Made by a program: the position numbers and the translations under genes. 64,000 nucleotides of DNA from Kordiimonas lipolytica (GTDB lineage: Bacteria > Pseudomonadota > Alphaproteobacteria > Sphingomonadales > Kordiimonadaceae). The stretch covers positions 12,491 through 76,490 of the forward strand of contig NZ_LRUB01000030.1 of the NCBI RefSeq assembly GCF_001550065.1, written 5' to 3'. The notes beneath the pieces were generated by a model. The model was not told the origin of the DNA and made no database searches. It saw only the letters and a program-made list of their open reading frames with translations. Positions within the stretch are counted from its first letter, which is position 1, and each line of letters begins with the position of its first letter. Shown one piece after another: positions 54,063 through 63,989 of the stretch.

Positions 54063-55070
54063 CTAATAGATCAGTTCGTCTTCGCCTTTGTTGTCGGAAA
54101 GCAGGATTTCGCCTGCTTCCGCCAAGTCTTTGGCTTTGTTGACCATGTCCATTTGTGCTTCATCTACATCTCTCAGACGAACAGGCCCCATGGCTTCCAT
54201 GTCTTCTCTCAGGATTTTTGCTGCCCGCTCGGACATGTTGGAGAAGAATAGGTCGCGAAGGGTGTCGGATGCCCCTTTCATTGCAAGGGCGAGTTTGTCC
54301 TTGTCCACATTTCTCAACAAGGTCTGCACACCACTCGGGTCGAGGTTGGCGAGATCTTCGAAGGTGAACATCAGGGCGCGGATACGTTCTGCAGAATCTC
54401 TATTCCGGTCTTCAAGCGCTGCGAGGAAACGGGATTCCGCGCTTCGGTCCAGGAAGTTGAAGATTTCTGCAATTGTCTCGTGGCTGTCCCGGCGACTGGT
54501 GCGCGCAAGGTTATTCATGAATTCTACGCGCAGGGTCTGTTCGACCTTGTCCAGAATATCCTTCTGAACAGCCTCCATACGGAGCATCCGCATGATGACT
54601 TCCATGGAAAAATCTTCAGGCAAAACAGAAAGTACGCGAGCGGCATGCTCTGCCTTGATCTTCTGCAGCACAACGGCAACCGTTTGTGGGTATTCATTCT
54701 TGAGGTAACTGGCGAGAACAACTTCGTTCACATTGCCCAGCTTGTCCCACATGGTACGTCCCGCAGGTCCTCGGATTTCGTCCATGATCTGCTGTACCCG
54801 GTCGCCCGGCAGCATTTTTGCCAAAAGGCGTTCTGTGCTGTCAAAAGAGCCATTCAGGTTGCCGACAGTTGAAACCTTTGAGGCAAATTCAACGAAAAGC
54901 TCTTCGACATCGGCGGCGGCCACGGTGCCAAGTGTCGACATATGCTGCGACAGCTCCTTGATCTCGTCTTCCGACAGACCTTCCCAGATATTTCGGCCAT
55001 GTTCGTCGCCGATGGCCAACATGAAAGCTGCTGCTTTCTGAGCTCCGGACATTTTGGTCAATTCTGGCAT
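54063..55070 (-). CDS. fliG: Flagellar switch protein FliG
   Basis: 335 residues, full length. N-terminal domain binds FliF, the middle [22 protein letters not shown] contains the E-H..R surface of armadillo motifs, and the C-terminal torque domain has charged residues in [39 protein letters not shown] form. FliG converts stator ion flow to rotation. In the fliF-fliG-fliH-fliN-motA run. Confidence 0.96.
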   Translation of the reverse strand: MPELTKMSGAQKAAAFMLAIGDEHGRNIWEGLSEDEIKELSQHMSTLGTVAAADVEELFVEFASKVSTVGNLNGSFDSTERLLAKMLPGDRVQQIMDEIRGPAGRTMWDKLGNVNEVVLASYLKNEYPQTVAVVLQKIKAEHAARVLSVLPEDFSMEVIMRMLRMEAVQKDILDKVEQTLRVEFMNNLARTSRRDSHETIAEIFNFLDRSAESRFLAALEDRNRDSAERIRALMFTFEDLANLDPSGVQTLLRNVDKDKLALAMKGASDTLRDLFFSNMSERAAKILREDMEAMGPVRLRDVDEAQMDMVNKAKDLAEAGEILLSDNKGEDELIY

Positions 55071-55110
55071 TTTTACACCTGTATCAGTTTAATACCGCGG
55101 ATTCGCTGGA

Positions 55111-56829
55111 TCACTCAGCATAAAGCCACGTTTTTACGATCGCGATCGATTCATCAGGATTGGCACGTATAATGTCGGCGACCTTCTTGATTGCAGATTC
55201 CTGGATCCTGCCCTCAACCTGTGCGACGTCAATTTTTGCGTCCGTCCGCATGTCGTCCCGAACCAGAGCACCTGTTTGCTGAGCGTAGCGAACAGCAGCG
55301 GCTGCATCCTCATCACCCGCAGCGGCCGCAGCCATTACATCCGCGGTTATCGGGCTGCCTGGCCCCATAATAGCCGGTGTTTCAGTGGTCCTGTCTTCAA
55401 TTTGACCCGGATCAGGTGGGGCAGGGGCATCTGGGATGGCTTCGATCAGGCGCATCACCAGCGGACGAACCACCAGAAGGATCACCAAAATAATGGAGAT
55501 AATTATGCCGCCCTCGGAAACGACTTCGATCAGGTCTTGTTTGTTCAGTCCAAACAAGCTCAGGTCCTGAGTAGCCTGCGTGATCGGCGTGGGGTCAACA
55601 AAGCGCATTGATGTAACTGTTACCTCATCGCTGCGACCGGTGTCTGGATCGTCAACAAAGGGAATAGCCGTCAATACAAGACTGCGAAGCTGATCTATCT
55701 CGGCCTGCGGTCTTTCCTGGTAACCAACTGTGTTGCCTTCTTCGTCAATCTCACGGATGCCATCTACCAGCACGGCAACCCGCAATTGGGTTATCTCGCC
55801 GGGCTCCTTGATCGTAACTGTTTCTGTCTTCGAGTTTTCGAAGTTTGTTACTTCTTCAGTCTTGCTGGCGGTGTTTGATGGGGAAACCCCGAGCCCTTGA
55901 GCATCAGGCAAATTATTGGCAGTCGTAACTTGGCCGCCTACCTGATCCGTTTCACGAGACTCTTCTTCCACCACGTTCTGAGACAGGATTACCTGATTGT
56001 CAGGGTCGTAGGTTACAGCGTTCGTAGTCGTCCTGCTCATATCCATTTGAACGGATACTTCGGCGCGAACGCGGCCCTCGCCAACCCTGCGGGCAAGCAA
56101 CTGCTCAATCTTGTTGCGGTACATGCGTTCTTTGGCAAGGCGCGCTTCTTCCAGGCTTGTAAAGCTTGAGAATTCGCCTTGCTCGCTGGCTCCGTCCACA
56201 AGCAGTCGCCCAGATGTGTCGGAGATTGTAACGCGTTCAGGAGATAAACCTGGCACTGCTGTTGCCACAAGGGCTTGGATCGCCTGGGCTTCCCGGCGCC
56301 CAAGTCCGGCGCCGCTTGTGCGAACAAGAATGGACGCTGATGGCTCGGAGGCCTCCCGTTCAAACGGGCGCCTTTCCGGCATCACGATGTGCACGCGTGC
56401 TTCGCTGACAGAGCCTAGATATTTGATGGTGCGGGCTATTTCGCCTTCCACGGCGCGGACATAATTGACATTGAGCTCAAAGCTCGTGCGCCCAAAGCTG
56501 CTTTCCTGATCAAAAATCTCTTTGCCAACAACGCCGCCGGTCAGGCCATCGCCGGCAAGCGTCAGGCGCAACCGGTCAACCTGATCCCGAGGAACCTTTA
56601 AAACGCGGCCGCCCGCGTCTGTCTCATAGGGGATGCTTTCGGCTTCGAGGCGTTGTGCGATTGTCGACGCATTCGCGGGGTCCAGGTCTGTGTAAAGCAC
56701 AGTCATGGGAGCGGTTTGCCAGCGTCCGACAATGGCAAAGAAAAAGAATATGGTCAGGGCACCTACTAGGCCGATAAGGATCAGCCGGCCAGTGCCAAGA
56801 TTTCGAAGAAATTGCAGAAAATTTTCCAA
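55111..56829 (-). CDS. fliF: Flagellar MS-ring protein FliF
   Basis: About 572 residues: N-terminal membrane segment (LILIGLVGALTIFFFF), ring-building motif domains (PYETDAGGRVLKVPRDQVDRLRLTLAGDGL; VHIVMPERRPFER), a variable periplasmic region, C-terminal membrane segment (GGIIISIILVILLVVRP) and a cytosolic FliG-binding tail. It is the first ring assembled. TTG at 56829 directly follows GAGGTGGG and gives the family start (ENFLQFLRNLG); the frame remains open to 56886 but the extra residues are not FliF-like. A one-mismatch CtrA box lies 73 bases upstream. Confidence 0.95.
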   Translation of the reverse strand: MENFLQFLRNLGTGRLILIGLVGALTIFFFFAIVGRWQTAPMTVLYTDLDPANASTIAQRLEAESIPYETDAGGRVLKVPRDQVDRLRLTLAGDGLTGGVVGKEIFDQESSFGRTSFELNVNYVRAVEGEIARTIKYLGSVSEARVHIVMPERRPFEREASEPSASILVRTSGAGLGRREAQAIQALVATAVPGLSPERVTISDTSGRLLVDGASEQGEFSSFTSLEEARLAKERMYRNKIEQLLARRVGEGRVRAEVSVQMDMSRTTTNAVTYDPDNQVILSQNVVEEESRETDQVGGQVTTANNLPDAQGLGVSPSNTASKTEEVTNFENSKTETVTIKEPGEITQLRVAVLVDGIREIDEEGNTVGYQERPQAEIDQLRSLVLTAIPFVDDPDTGRSDEVTVTSMRFVDPTPITQATQDLSLFGLNKQDLIEVVSEGGIIISIILVILLVVRPLVMRLIEAIPDAPAPPDPGQIEDRTTETPAIMGPGSPITADVMAAAAAGDEDAAAAVRYAQQTGALVRDDMRTDAKIDVAQVEGRIQESAIKKVADIIRANPDESIAIVKTWLYAE

Positions 56830-56901
56830 CGCCCACCTCGGATACAAACACCCAATGGGGATACTCGCCCCAAGTTCACCCAACAAATTAGTCTGTCAGA
56901 G

Positions 56902-56916
56902 TAAACAGATAGTTAA
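56902..56916 (-). promoter_or_regulatory. CtrA-like box before fliF (one mismatch)
   Basis: On the minus strand TTAA-N7-TTTA, one base off the consensus CtrA box, centred about 80 bases before the fliF start. fliF operons are known early targets of CtrA. Confidence 0.5.
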
Positions 56917-56919
56917 ATC

Positions 56920-56936
56920 TAGGCAATTTTTGCCTA
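56920..56936. repeat. 17-base inverted repeat in the sciP-fliF gap
   Basis: TAGGCAA and TTGCCTA flank three bases. It lies next to the CtrA-like box. On the minus strand no U run follows, so it reads more as an operator or mRNA stem than a terminator. Confidence 0.45.
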
Positions 56937-56990
56937 TAATTGTAAAGGAAAAATTTGAGATGGGCTGAATTTAGTGGCAAATCGGCAGTG

Positions 56991-57263
56991 CTAATCGCTT
57001 CTGTATTGCTGTATGCGTGTAGCGCGAAGGCCGGGTAGGCCGTTCTTGGTGATGGCTTGTTGCCAAGAAAGGAACTCTTCTACTGAAAGAGAGTAGCGAG
57101 CGCAGGCCTCTTCCAAGCTAAGCAGTCCGCCTTGAACCGCAGCAACAACTTCTGCTTTGCGCCGGATAACCCATCTTTGGGTATTCGCTTTCGGAAGGTC
57201 GGCAAGGGTCAAAGGTTTACCTGTCGGTCCAATGACATTTGCTCTATTGGTTCCATTCTGCAT
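56991..57263 (-). CDS. sciP: CtrA inhibitor SciP (DUF1153)
   Basis: 90 residues. SciP is a small helix-turn-helix protein that binds CtrA (and DNA) to block CtrA-activated transcription at the swarmer stage in Caulobacter. The DUF1153 core LPKANTQRWVIRRKAEVVAAVQGGLLSLEEACARYSLSVEEFLSW is nearly invariant. The ATG has GGTGAGGTAGAG upstream; this site lies in a hairpin. A perfect CtrA box is 74 bases upstream, fitting the known feedback in which CtrA activates its own inhibitor. Sits between flgE and fliF. Confidence 0.95.
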   Translation of the reverse strand: MQNGTNRANVIGPTGKPLTLADLPKANTQRWVIRRKAEVVAAVQGGLLSLEEACARYSLSVEEFLSWQQAITKNGLPGLRATRIQQYRSD

Positions 57264-57272
57264 AAGACTCTA

Positions 57273-57293
57273 CCTCACCCATTGGTGGTGAGG
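57273..57293 (-). promoter_or_regulatory. Hairpin covering the sciP ribosome binding site
   Basis: CCTCACC (57293-57287 on the minus strand) can pair with GGTGAGG (57279-57273) across a seven-base loop. The second arm contains the GAGG of the sciP ribosome site, nine bases before the ATG. Folding would hide that site, so translation could be regulated. Confidence 0.45.
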
Positions 57294-57336
57294 CGATTAT
57301 AGGAAGAGGTCGTTTAAAAAAGCCTAATGGCTACAG

Positions 57337-57351
57337 TTAAAGCGCCGTTAA
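57337..57351 (-). promoter_or_regulatory. Perfect CtrA box upstream of sciP
   Basis: TTAA-AGCGCCG-TTAA, an exact match to TTAA-N7-TTAA, with a C following the second half-site. Centre is about 80 bases before the sciP ATG and between the flgE terminator and sciP. Confidence 0.8.
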
Positions 57352-57365
57352 CCTATAGACCTACG

Positions 57366-57396
57366 CAAAAACTGGGCAGCCAAGGCTACCCAGTTT
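57366..57396 (-). terminator. Terminator of the fliK-flgD-flgE transcript
   Basis: On the minus strand an AAACTGGG / CCCAGTTT stem (with inner AGCC/GGCT pairs) is followed by TTTTTGCG, about 40 bases past the flgE stop. It isolates the hook operon from sciP. Confidence 0.85.
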
Positions 57397-57436
57397 CGCG
57401 CAAAAGAGTGGTTGTCAAGCTAGGTTAGCTCGAACC

Positions 57437-58810
57437 TTAGAGTCTTGTCAGCTCTTCCAGGATTTCATCGGATGTTGTGATGATCCTGGTGGAGGCAGAA
57501 AAGGCCCGCTGTACTTTGATCAGTTCCGAAAATTCATTGGCAAGGTCTACGGTAGACTGCTCAAGAGAGTTCGGAGCGATGCTGCCGGCACCGCCGCGAC
57601 CAGCTTGCTGGAAGGACGGTGTACCTGAAAGGTCCGACAGGCCAAAGGCGTTGCCCTGCCGACGGGTCAGGCCATCCGCGTTCTGGAACGTCGCGACAGG
57701 CAGCTTGAACACCGTAAGGGTCAGGCCGTTGTCGAAGATTGCTGTAACATTGCCGTCTTCCCCAATGGAAACGCCGTTCACGTTTTCAAAGTTCGCGCCG
57801 TCCACGCTTGAACTCAGCAGGTTTGATGCGTTGTCGGTTTGCGAGAAGCCATCTGTTTCAGCATCCGTACCAAAGTCAAAAGTAATAGCGCCTTGTTCAA
57901 CTTCGACAGTCGCACCATCGGTTGCGTTGGTGGCATAGTCGAATGTCAGCGTTTCGCCTAGGGAAAGATCAACGGGGTTCCCGCCAATATCATCCATAGT
58001 GGTGCTGGCAAGGTCAATGGAGCCATCTGTGTTGAAGACCAACTGGCCAGAAGCAACAATGCCGTTGGTGTGGGCTGCCGTGAGCACAGATGAATCATCG
58101 AAATAGAGTTCATAATTCCAAGTGTTCGCGGCGTTGTCTACCTTGGCTGCTGCTACAATCACGGTGTGTTGCCGACCAAGGGAATCATATACTTGAATGT
58201 TGGTTTCAAGTTCTGCCGTGGTGGTGCCGGTTGCAAGGTCTCCGAGGGTATAGGCAGCGCCATCAATCTCGGTCGCGCTCGCATTCACGTTGGCGCGCAA
58301 AGATACATTCTGTGTAGCCGACCCCAAGCTGTTCAATTCGTTGATGTTGATCGGGCTCAGCTCATCCAGGTCGTTCTGGTTGTTGGTGATGCTGCCGTCT
58401 GCGGCTACCGGCCAGCCCATCAAGTAGAGGCCCGCAGTGTTTTTCAGGAAGCCACGGGAGTCCTGGGTAAAGGACCCTGCGCGGGTATAAAGAACTTCAC
58501 CCGCAGCGTCTTCTGCATCTGTGCCATCACGCACCACGAAGAAGCCTGCGCCGTCAACTGACAGGTCTGTCGCTGAAGCCGAAGGCTGCAGAAGACCCTG
58601 CTTTGATACAAGCGTATCCGAAAATGCGCGTACGCCGCCTGGTGAATATGATGAAAGAGCTGCTGTTTCGGTCACAAGGGTCGAAAAACGGGCCCGGGTT
58701 TCTTTATAACCAATCGTGTTTACGTTGGTGATATTGTCGGCGATGACGCCTACGCCCTCGGTAAAGGACTGGAGGCCTGATACGCCTGCTGCCAAAGCAG
58801 TGAATGCCAT
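57437..58810 (-). CDS. flgE: Flagellar hook protein FlgE
   Basis: 457 residues. Rod/hook N-terminal domain (ALAAGVSGLQSFTEGVGVIADNITNVNTIGYKETRARF), hook domains D1-D2 in the middle, and the C-terminal D0 helix (ELIKVQRAFSASTRIITTSDEILEELTRL). It forms the hook capped by FlgD and measured by FliK. Longer than E. coli FlgE (402). Third gene after fliK and flgD, with 87 bases before it. Confidence 0.95.
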   Translation of the reverse strand: MAFTALAAGVSGLQSFTEGVGVIADNITNVNTIGYKETRARFSTLVTETAALSSYSPGGVRAFSDTLVSKQGLLQPSASATDLSVDGAGFFVVRDGTDAEDAAGEVLYTRAGSFTQDSRGFLKNTAGLYLMGWPVAADGSITNNQNDLDELSPININELNSLGSATQNVSLRANVNASATEIDGAAYTLGDLATGTTTAELETNIQVYDSLGRQHTVIVAAAKVDNAANTWNYELYFDDSSVLTAAHTNGIVASGQLVFNTDGSIDLASTTMDDIGGNPVDLSLGETLTFDYATNATDGATVEVEQGAITFDFGTDAETDGFSQTDNASNLLSSSVDGANFENVNGVSIGEDGNVTAIFDNGLTLTVFKLPVATFQNADGLTRRQGNAFGLSDLSGTPSFQQAGRGGAGSIAPNSLEQSTVDLANEFSELIKVQRAFSASTRIITTSDEILEELTRL

Positions 58811-58897
58811 TTTACTTCTCCTACACTCTTTTGCGTTTTCGCGTGCTTTGGGCTTTCTGCTCGTTAACCGGGCGCTTCGGTCCGGTGTTTAGGTCAG

Positions 58898-59569
58898 CTA
58901 GTTCTTATGAACGAGCTGCAAAATCTCCGACTGCCCAACTTCGTTCGGGCCGACGGTAAAGATTGGTTCAAGGCCGCTGGTGTCTACGGCCGTGATAGTT
59001 TCCTGAACAGCTATTGGCGGGTCCAATTCTACGCCGTCAGCATTGGTTGCTGCGATGTCCAGAGTATATTTCCCTGGGGCGGCTGGGTTGCCGGCAGTAT
59101 CGATACCGTCCCATTTGAAGGTATGAAGCCCAAGAGTTGTCAGGCCAGCCTCGGAATAGACAACGGTACCTGTTTCATTCCGGACTTTAACGGTAAGGTC
59201 ATCCGTTACAGCTGTGTTCTGATACTGCCACTTAATGCCCGAGCTGCCGTCATGATCGCCTGTTGTGCCCAAAATCAGGGCGTCACTTCCCAGGAAGGAA
59301 GCTGCGCTGGCAATATTATTCATTTCCAGCAGGGATTGGAGAGACTCAAGGTTCTGGTTCGTTTGAATCTGCTGTTCTACGCTTGAGAACTGTACGAGCT
59401 GATTGGTGAACTCGTTGCTGTCCATCGGATCTGTTGGATCCTGGTTCTGGAGCTGCGTTGTGAGCAGGGTCAGAAAATCATCAAAGTCGTCGGCAAGTTT
59501 GGCTGCGGAGTTGTCGCCCCGCGTCAAACCGGTTCCGGTTCCCGATGTTATGCCTGTAAGATCTACCAT
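58898..59569 (-). CDS. flgD: Hook cap protein FlgD
   Basis: 223 residues. N-terminal FlgD region with FLTLLTTQLQNQDPTDPMDSNEFTNQLVQFSSVEQQIQTNQNL, the family hallmark, then Tudor-like and FnIII-like parts (GLHTFKWDGIDTAGNPAAPGKYTLDI). It forms the temporary cap needed to polymerise FlgE. It begins 41 bases after fliK, which makes a common transcript likely. Confidence 0.96.
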   Translation of the reverse strand: MVDLTGITSGTGTGLTRGDNSAAKLADDFDDFLTLLTTQLQNQDPTDPMDSNEFTNQLVQFSSVEQQIQTNQNLESLQSLLEMNNIASAASFLGSDALILGTTGDHDGSSGIKWQYQNTAVTDDLTVKVRNETGTVVYSEAGLTTLGLHTFKWDGIDTAGNPAAPGKYTLDIAATNADGVELDPPIAVQETITAVDTSGLEPIFTVGPNEVGQSEILQLVHKN

Positions 59570-59610
59570 TCTCTTGCTCTCATTTCGGCCGCCGATGCGG
59601 CCGGTTTTCC

Positions 59611-61383
59611 TTAAACTTCAATATCCAGACCGGTTTCCACGCTTACGTTGGCGAGGATGGTCTCAAGTGGAACTTCTTCTTCGGCGATGTCGACCTCCAG
59701 GCCGCCTTCAGCCATTCCATGACCAAGGCCGCTGCGCGCTGCCAGATCGTCGCGCATTTTTTCCTGCTGGACTGCTTCGGCGAATGCCCGGCCAGCGCTC
59801 TCCTGGTCGTTAGTGTCCAGACTGAACTGGATGCCGCCATCCGCTTTATGTCCAGCAGACTCAAGCGCCCGCTCAAGGCCACGAGTGTCGCGCTGCATAA
59901 GGTCCAAAGTCTCGGGCCGCTCCGCCATCACTTGAGCATGAACCTTGCCGCCTTCGAGAAAGCTCAATTTCACACGCACGCGGCCGAGCTCAGCTGGGTC
60001 GAGCCGAACGGTGAAGGCCTGTTGGCCGTCGTTTACCGCCTTGGTGACATGCATGTTCAGCTGTTGGCTAACCTGCTGCGCCAGTTCTGGCGAAGGCTTG
60101 CCACCCAGAAGCGACATGCTGGCCATAAAGCCGGTTTCGCCTTTCAGGCCACTCAGTCCCGCAGCAACGGCATTTGCCGACGTGCTATCAAAGAAACCGG
60201 CTACTCGCTCAGGTGTCAGCGGGGGCAGAGCCTCGCGCGCTGGCGCTGGCGCCTGTGTTTCTGGAAGTTTTGATACAGGTTCTACCGGTTTTGCTGAAGC
60301 TGCTTCTTTCAGTGTGTCCGCGGCAGGCTCTGCAGTTACCTTGAAATCAAGCTGCTCTTTGCCAGGGCCACTGTTGGCCTTGTTCGTTGTCGGCACAGTG
60401 CGGTCCGCTACTGACTTCGGCGCCGCGGCTGCAACCTGTTGCTGCGCCTGCTGCGTGACAACACCGTTACCCTCTACTTCATCGGCTTGCGCCTCGGCAG
60501 GGGCTTGAGGAGTAGCGGGAGCCGCCTGGCTTGGTTGTTCCGATTGCGGGGTCACCGTGGGGACGGCTTGTTGCTGGCCTTGTGCCAGCCCTTGAAGGCT
60601 GGGTGTGGCTGCTTGCGCGCCGTTAACGGGCGCTGCAGTAAGTGCTGGTTTGTCCAGGGGCGCTGCAAGTGTCTCTTCAGGCAACTGGGCCTGTCCGGCC
60701 TGGCCTAAAGCGTTAGGTGTAGCCTGAACGGTTGTGCCCTCTGCGCCCGGGGTAAGGACAGGGGCCTTTTCAACCGCAACGCCGAACAATCCCTGCGCTG
60801 CGGTAGCAGGCAGAATGTGGCTGTTGGTGGAAACCCCGGCCTGCGATACCGCGGCCAACTGTTCAGTTGACGGCAGGGCTGGCAACTGCTCGAGCTTGAG
60901 GCCAAGTTTTTCAAGGGCTGCCTGAGGCAGAATGGATATGTCCTGGCCGGACTGTTGGCTCGTTATACCTTGCGCTGACATCGCGGCAGCCTGACTGCCT
61001 GCAAGAGCAGCCTGGATCGCAATGCCTGAAACGCCCGCCTTCGCCTGTTGGGCAGATTGAGCTGAGCTTGCGCTGCTTTCAGTAAGGTCCGCTGTCAAGC
61101 CTGCAAACGGTGCCCCCTGCAACTGCGCGGGCATCATCTCAGGCGGCAAGGTGGCCTGGAGGCTGGCAAGAAGTTCCGCCTGCTCCGTGGTGAGGTCAAG
61201 TGCTTCGGATACAGCAGTACCCGGAACGACTGAGGCCGTTTCAATGCTTTGCAGCGCCTGGGCAAACTGAGCGGCTAAATCGCTCTGTCCCGCGCCTGAA
61301 GCCTGGCTAACGCCCAACAGCCCAGCAATCGCTGGAGAAGGGGAGGAGCCAATGCTCTGCATCAATTGATCAATAGGGTTCAT
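59611..61383 (-). CDS. fliK: Hook-length control protein FliK
   Basis: 590 residues. The first 440 are Ala/Gln/Pro-rich and poorly ordered, as in FliK rulers. The C-terminal domain (about 465-545) holds the conserved Flg_hook core FTVRLDPAELGRVRVKLSFLEGGKVHAQV and the following helix with ERALESAGHKADGG. FliK measures hook length and triggers the export switch at FlhB. A sigma-54 promoter lies 59 bases upstream, and flgD and flgE follow. Confidence 0.95.
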   Translation of the reverse strand: MNPIDQLMQSIGSSPSPAIAGLLGVSQASGAGQSDLAAQFAQALQSIETASVVPGTAVSEALDLTTEQAELLASLQATLPPEMMPAQLQGAPFAGLTADLTESSASSAQSAQQAKAGVSGIAIQAALAGSQAAAMSAQGITSQQSGQDISILPQAALEKLGLKLEQLPALPSTEQLAAVSQAGVSTNSHILPATAAQGLFGVAVEKAPVLTPGAEGTTVQATPNALGQAGQAQLPEETLAAPLDKPALTAAPVNGAQAATPSLQGLAQGQQQAVPTVTPQSEQPSQAAPATPQAPAEAQADEVEGNGVVTQQAQQQVAAAAPKSVADRTVPTTNKANSGPGKEQLDFKVTAEPAADTLKEAASAKPVEPVSKLPETQAPAPAREALPPLTPERVAGFFDSTSANAVAAGLSGLKGETGFMASMSLLGGKPSPELAQQVSQQLNMHVTKAVNDGQQAFTVRLDPAELGRVRVKLSFLEGGKVHAQVMAERPETLDLMQRDTRGLERALESAGHKADGGIQFSLDTNDQESAGRAFAEAVQQEKMRDDLAARSGLGHGMAEGGLEVDIAEEEVPLETILANVSVETGLDIEV

Positions 61384-61441
61384 ATCTTACTACCAATTTG
61401 TTCGCCTCATCACCCGGCAGGGTTTTGTTCGACCAGATAGA

Positions 61442-61457
61442 AGCAAGGGGCGGGCCA
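61442..61457 (-). promoter_or_regulatory. Sigma-54 promoter for fliK-flgD-flgE
   Basis: On the minus strand TGGCCCGCCCCTTGCT places GG and GC exactly ten bases apart and matches TGGCACG-N4-TTGCT with one change. The start of transcription would be near 61432, giving a leader of about 48 bases. FlbD is the likely activator. Confidence 0.75.
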
Positions 61458-61655
61458 GTTTTTCCGAAAAATGCGAAACGCCTTGAATCTCAAGGGGTCG
61501 CCGTATTGGAGGGTGCGTTCTAATTTGGGGCGGGAGCGGTTCTTGCCGGGCAAAAACAGGATCATTCATGCCTATTGGGCGGAATCACTTGCCTCTGGAA
61601 GCTCGAATGCCTATATCGACAGGCAAGAAGCGAAAGCTGACGAAAGTAGTAAGAA

Positions 61656-62816
61656 ATGTCGACCCCACTTGAGCAAACAGAACTGAACAGCCTCGGGTTC
61701 CCTTGCCCGCCAGAAGAGACGCGCGTGGTCGTGGCTATGTCCGGCGGTGTGGACAGCTCCGTGACGGCTGCGCTTCTGAAGGAGCAGGGTTATGACGTGG
61801 TCGGCATCACGCTGCAGCTTTATGATCACGGCGTCGCCGTTCAGAAAAAAGGCAGCTGTTGCGCGGGGCAGGACATCCATGATGCCCGCCGTGTGTCTGA
61901 AGCACTGGGTATCCCGCACTATGTGCTGGACTATGAAAGCCGCTTCAAGAACCAGGTGATGGAAGAGTTTGCCGACAGCTATATCAAGGGCGAAACCCCG
62001 ATCCCCTGCGTGCGCTGTAACCAGACAGTGAAATTCAAGGACCTTCTTGATACCGCACGCGACCTGGGCGCGGACTGTATGGCCACCGGCCATTATGTAC
62101 AGCGGGTTGTTGGCGAAGACGGCAAGGCGCAGCTGGTGCGCGGCATCGACGACGGCAAGGACCAGAGCTATTTCCTGTTCGCGACCACGCAGGAGCAGAT
62201 GGATTTCCTGCGTTTCCCCCTTGGTCACATGGACAAGGAGCAGACGCGGATCGAGGCCGAGCGCTTCGGCCTGACCGTTGCAGACAAGCCGGACAGCCAG
62301 GATATCTGCTTTGTACCCGAAGGGCGCTATGTGGATGTGATCGAACGGCTGCGCCCTGGCGCGCTTGAGCCCGGCGATATTGTGGATATCGACGGCAATG
62401 TGCTCGGGCGTCACGAAGGCATCGTAAAATACACCATCGGCCAGCGCCGCGGTCTTGGCATCGGCGGCTTTGAAGACCCTATCTATGTGGTCAAGCTGAA
62501 TGCCGCCAAAAAGCAGGTCATCGTTGGCCCCAAGGAAGCACTGCTGACAAGCGAGATCGGCGTCAAGGAGGTGAATTGGATCGGCGAAGATGTCCCGGCT
62601 TCAGGCTTGGATGTTGTTGCCAAAATCCGCTCCACCCGCCCCGGCGTGCCAGCGAAAATCTTCCTTGAAGGCGGCCGCGCCCGCGTGGTGCTGAACGAAC
62701 CTGAGGCCGGCGTATCCCCCGGCCAGGCCGCTGTTTTCTATGACGGGGACCGTGTGCTGGGCGGCGGCTGGATCGACAGCGCCACCAGCGCAGACCCACG
62801 GCTGGCCGCAGCCTGA
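61656..62816 (+). CDS. mnmA: tRNA 2-thiouridine synthase MnmA
   Basis: 386 residues. Puts sulfur on U34 of tRNA-Lys, Glu and Gln with ATP. PP-loop [10 protein letters not shown] near the N-terminus, first catalytic Cys in [11 protein letters not shown], second in [10 protein letters not shown], and the central ATGHYVQ block. The N-terminal 20 residues before the PP-loop are an extension usual in alphaproteobacteria. Transcribed toward the IS110 element, which begins within about 25 bases of the stop. Confidence 0.96.
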   Translation: MSTPLEQTELNSLGFPCPPEETRVVVAMSGGVDSSVTAALLKEQGYDVVGITLQLYDHGVAVQKKGSCCAGQDIHDARRVSEALGIPHYVLDYESRFKNQVMEEFADSYIKGETPIPCVRCNQTVKFKDLLDTARDLGADCMATGHYVQRVVGEDGKAQLVRGIDDGKDQSYFLFATTQEQMDFLRFPLGHMDKEQTRIEAERFGLTVADKPDSQDICFVPEGRYVDVIERLRPGALEPGDIVDIDGNVLGRHEGIVKYTIGQRRGLGIGGFEDPIYVVKLNAAKKQVIVGPKEALLTSEIGVKEVNWIGEDVPASGLDVVAKIRSTRPGVPAKIFLEGGRARVVLNEPEAGVSPGQAAVFYDGDRVLGGGWIDSATSADPRLAAA

Positions 62817-62840
62817 TCCCCCATATAAAAAGCAGCGGTG

Positions 62841-63917
<1,077 letters not shown>

Positions 63918-63947
63918 TTGAACAGGGGGTGGCCACCCCCTGTTCAA
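63918..63947. repeat. Perfect 30-base palindrome
   Basis: Arm TTGAACAGGGGGTGG is followed directly by its complement, with no loop. It sits beside the presumed left border of the IS110 element and could be part of its target site or an old extragenic repeat. Confidence 0.75.
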
Positions 63948-63953
63948 AATCAA

Positions 63954-63989
63954 AGAGGCACGAAGATCATAACAAATCTTCGTGCCTCT
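63954..63989 (-). terminator. Strong hairpin, probable terminator of an off-window gene
   Basis: A 14-bp perfect stem AGAGGCACGAAGAT / ATCTTCGTGCCTCT with an eight-base loop. On the minus strand it is followed by TTGATTTTG, an imperfect U tract, so it may end a minus-strand gene lying beyond position 64000. Confidence 0.5.

Noticed and set aside
58864..58869. TTAACC before flgE as a CtrA site
   Set aside because: Only a single half-site with no second TTAA at seven bases; flgE is better explained by the sigma-54 promoter upstream of fliK.
61611..62414. Minus-strand frame of 267 codons opposite mnmA
   Set aside because: mnmA has complete catalytic motifs in the same interval; the antisense frame has only low-information sequence.
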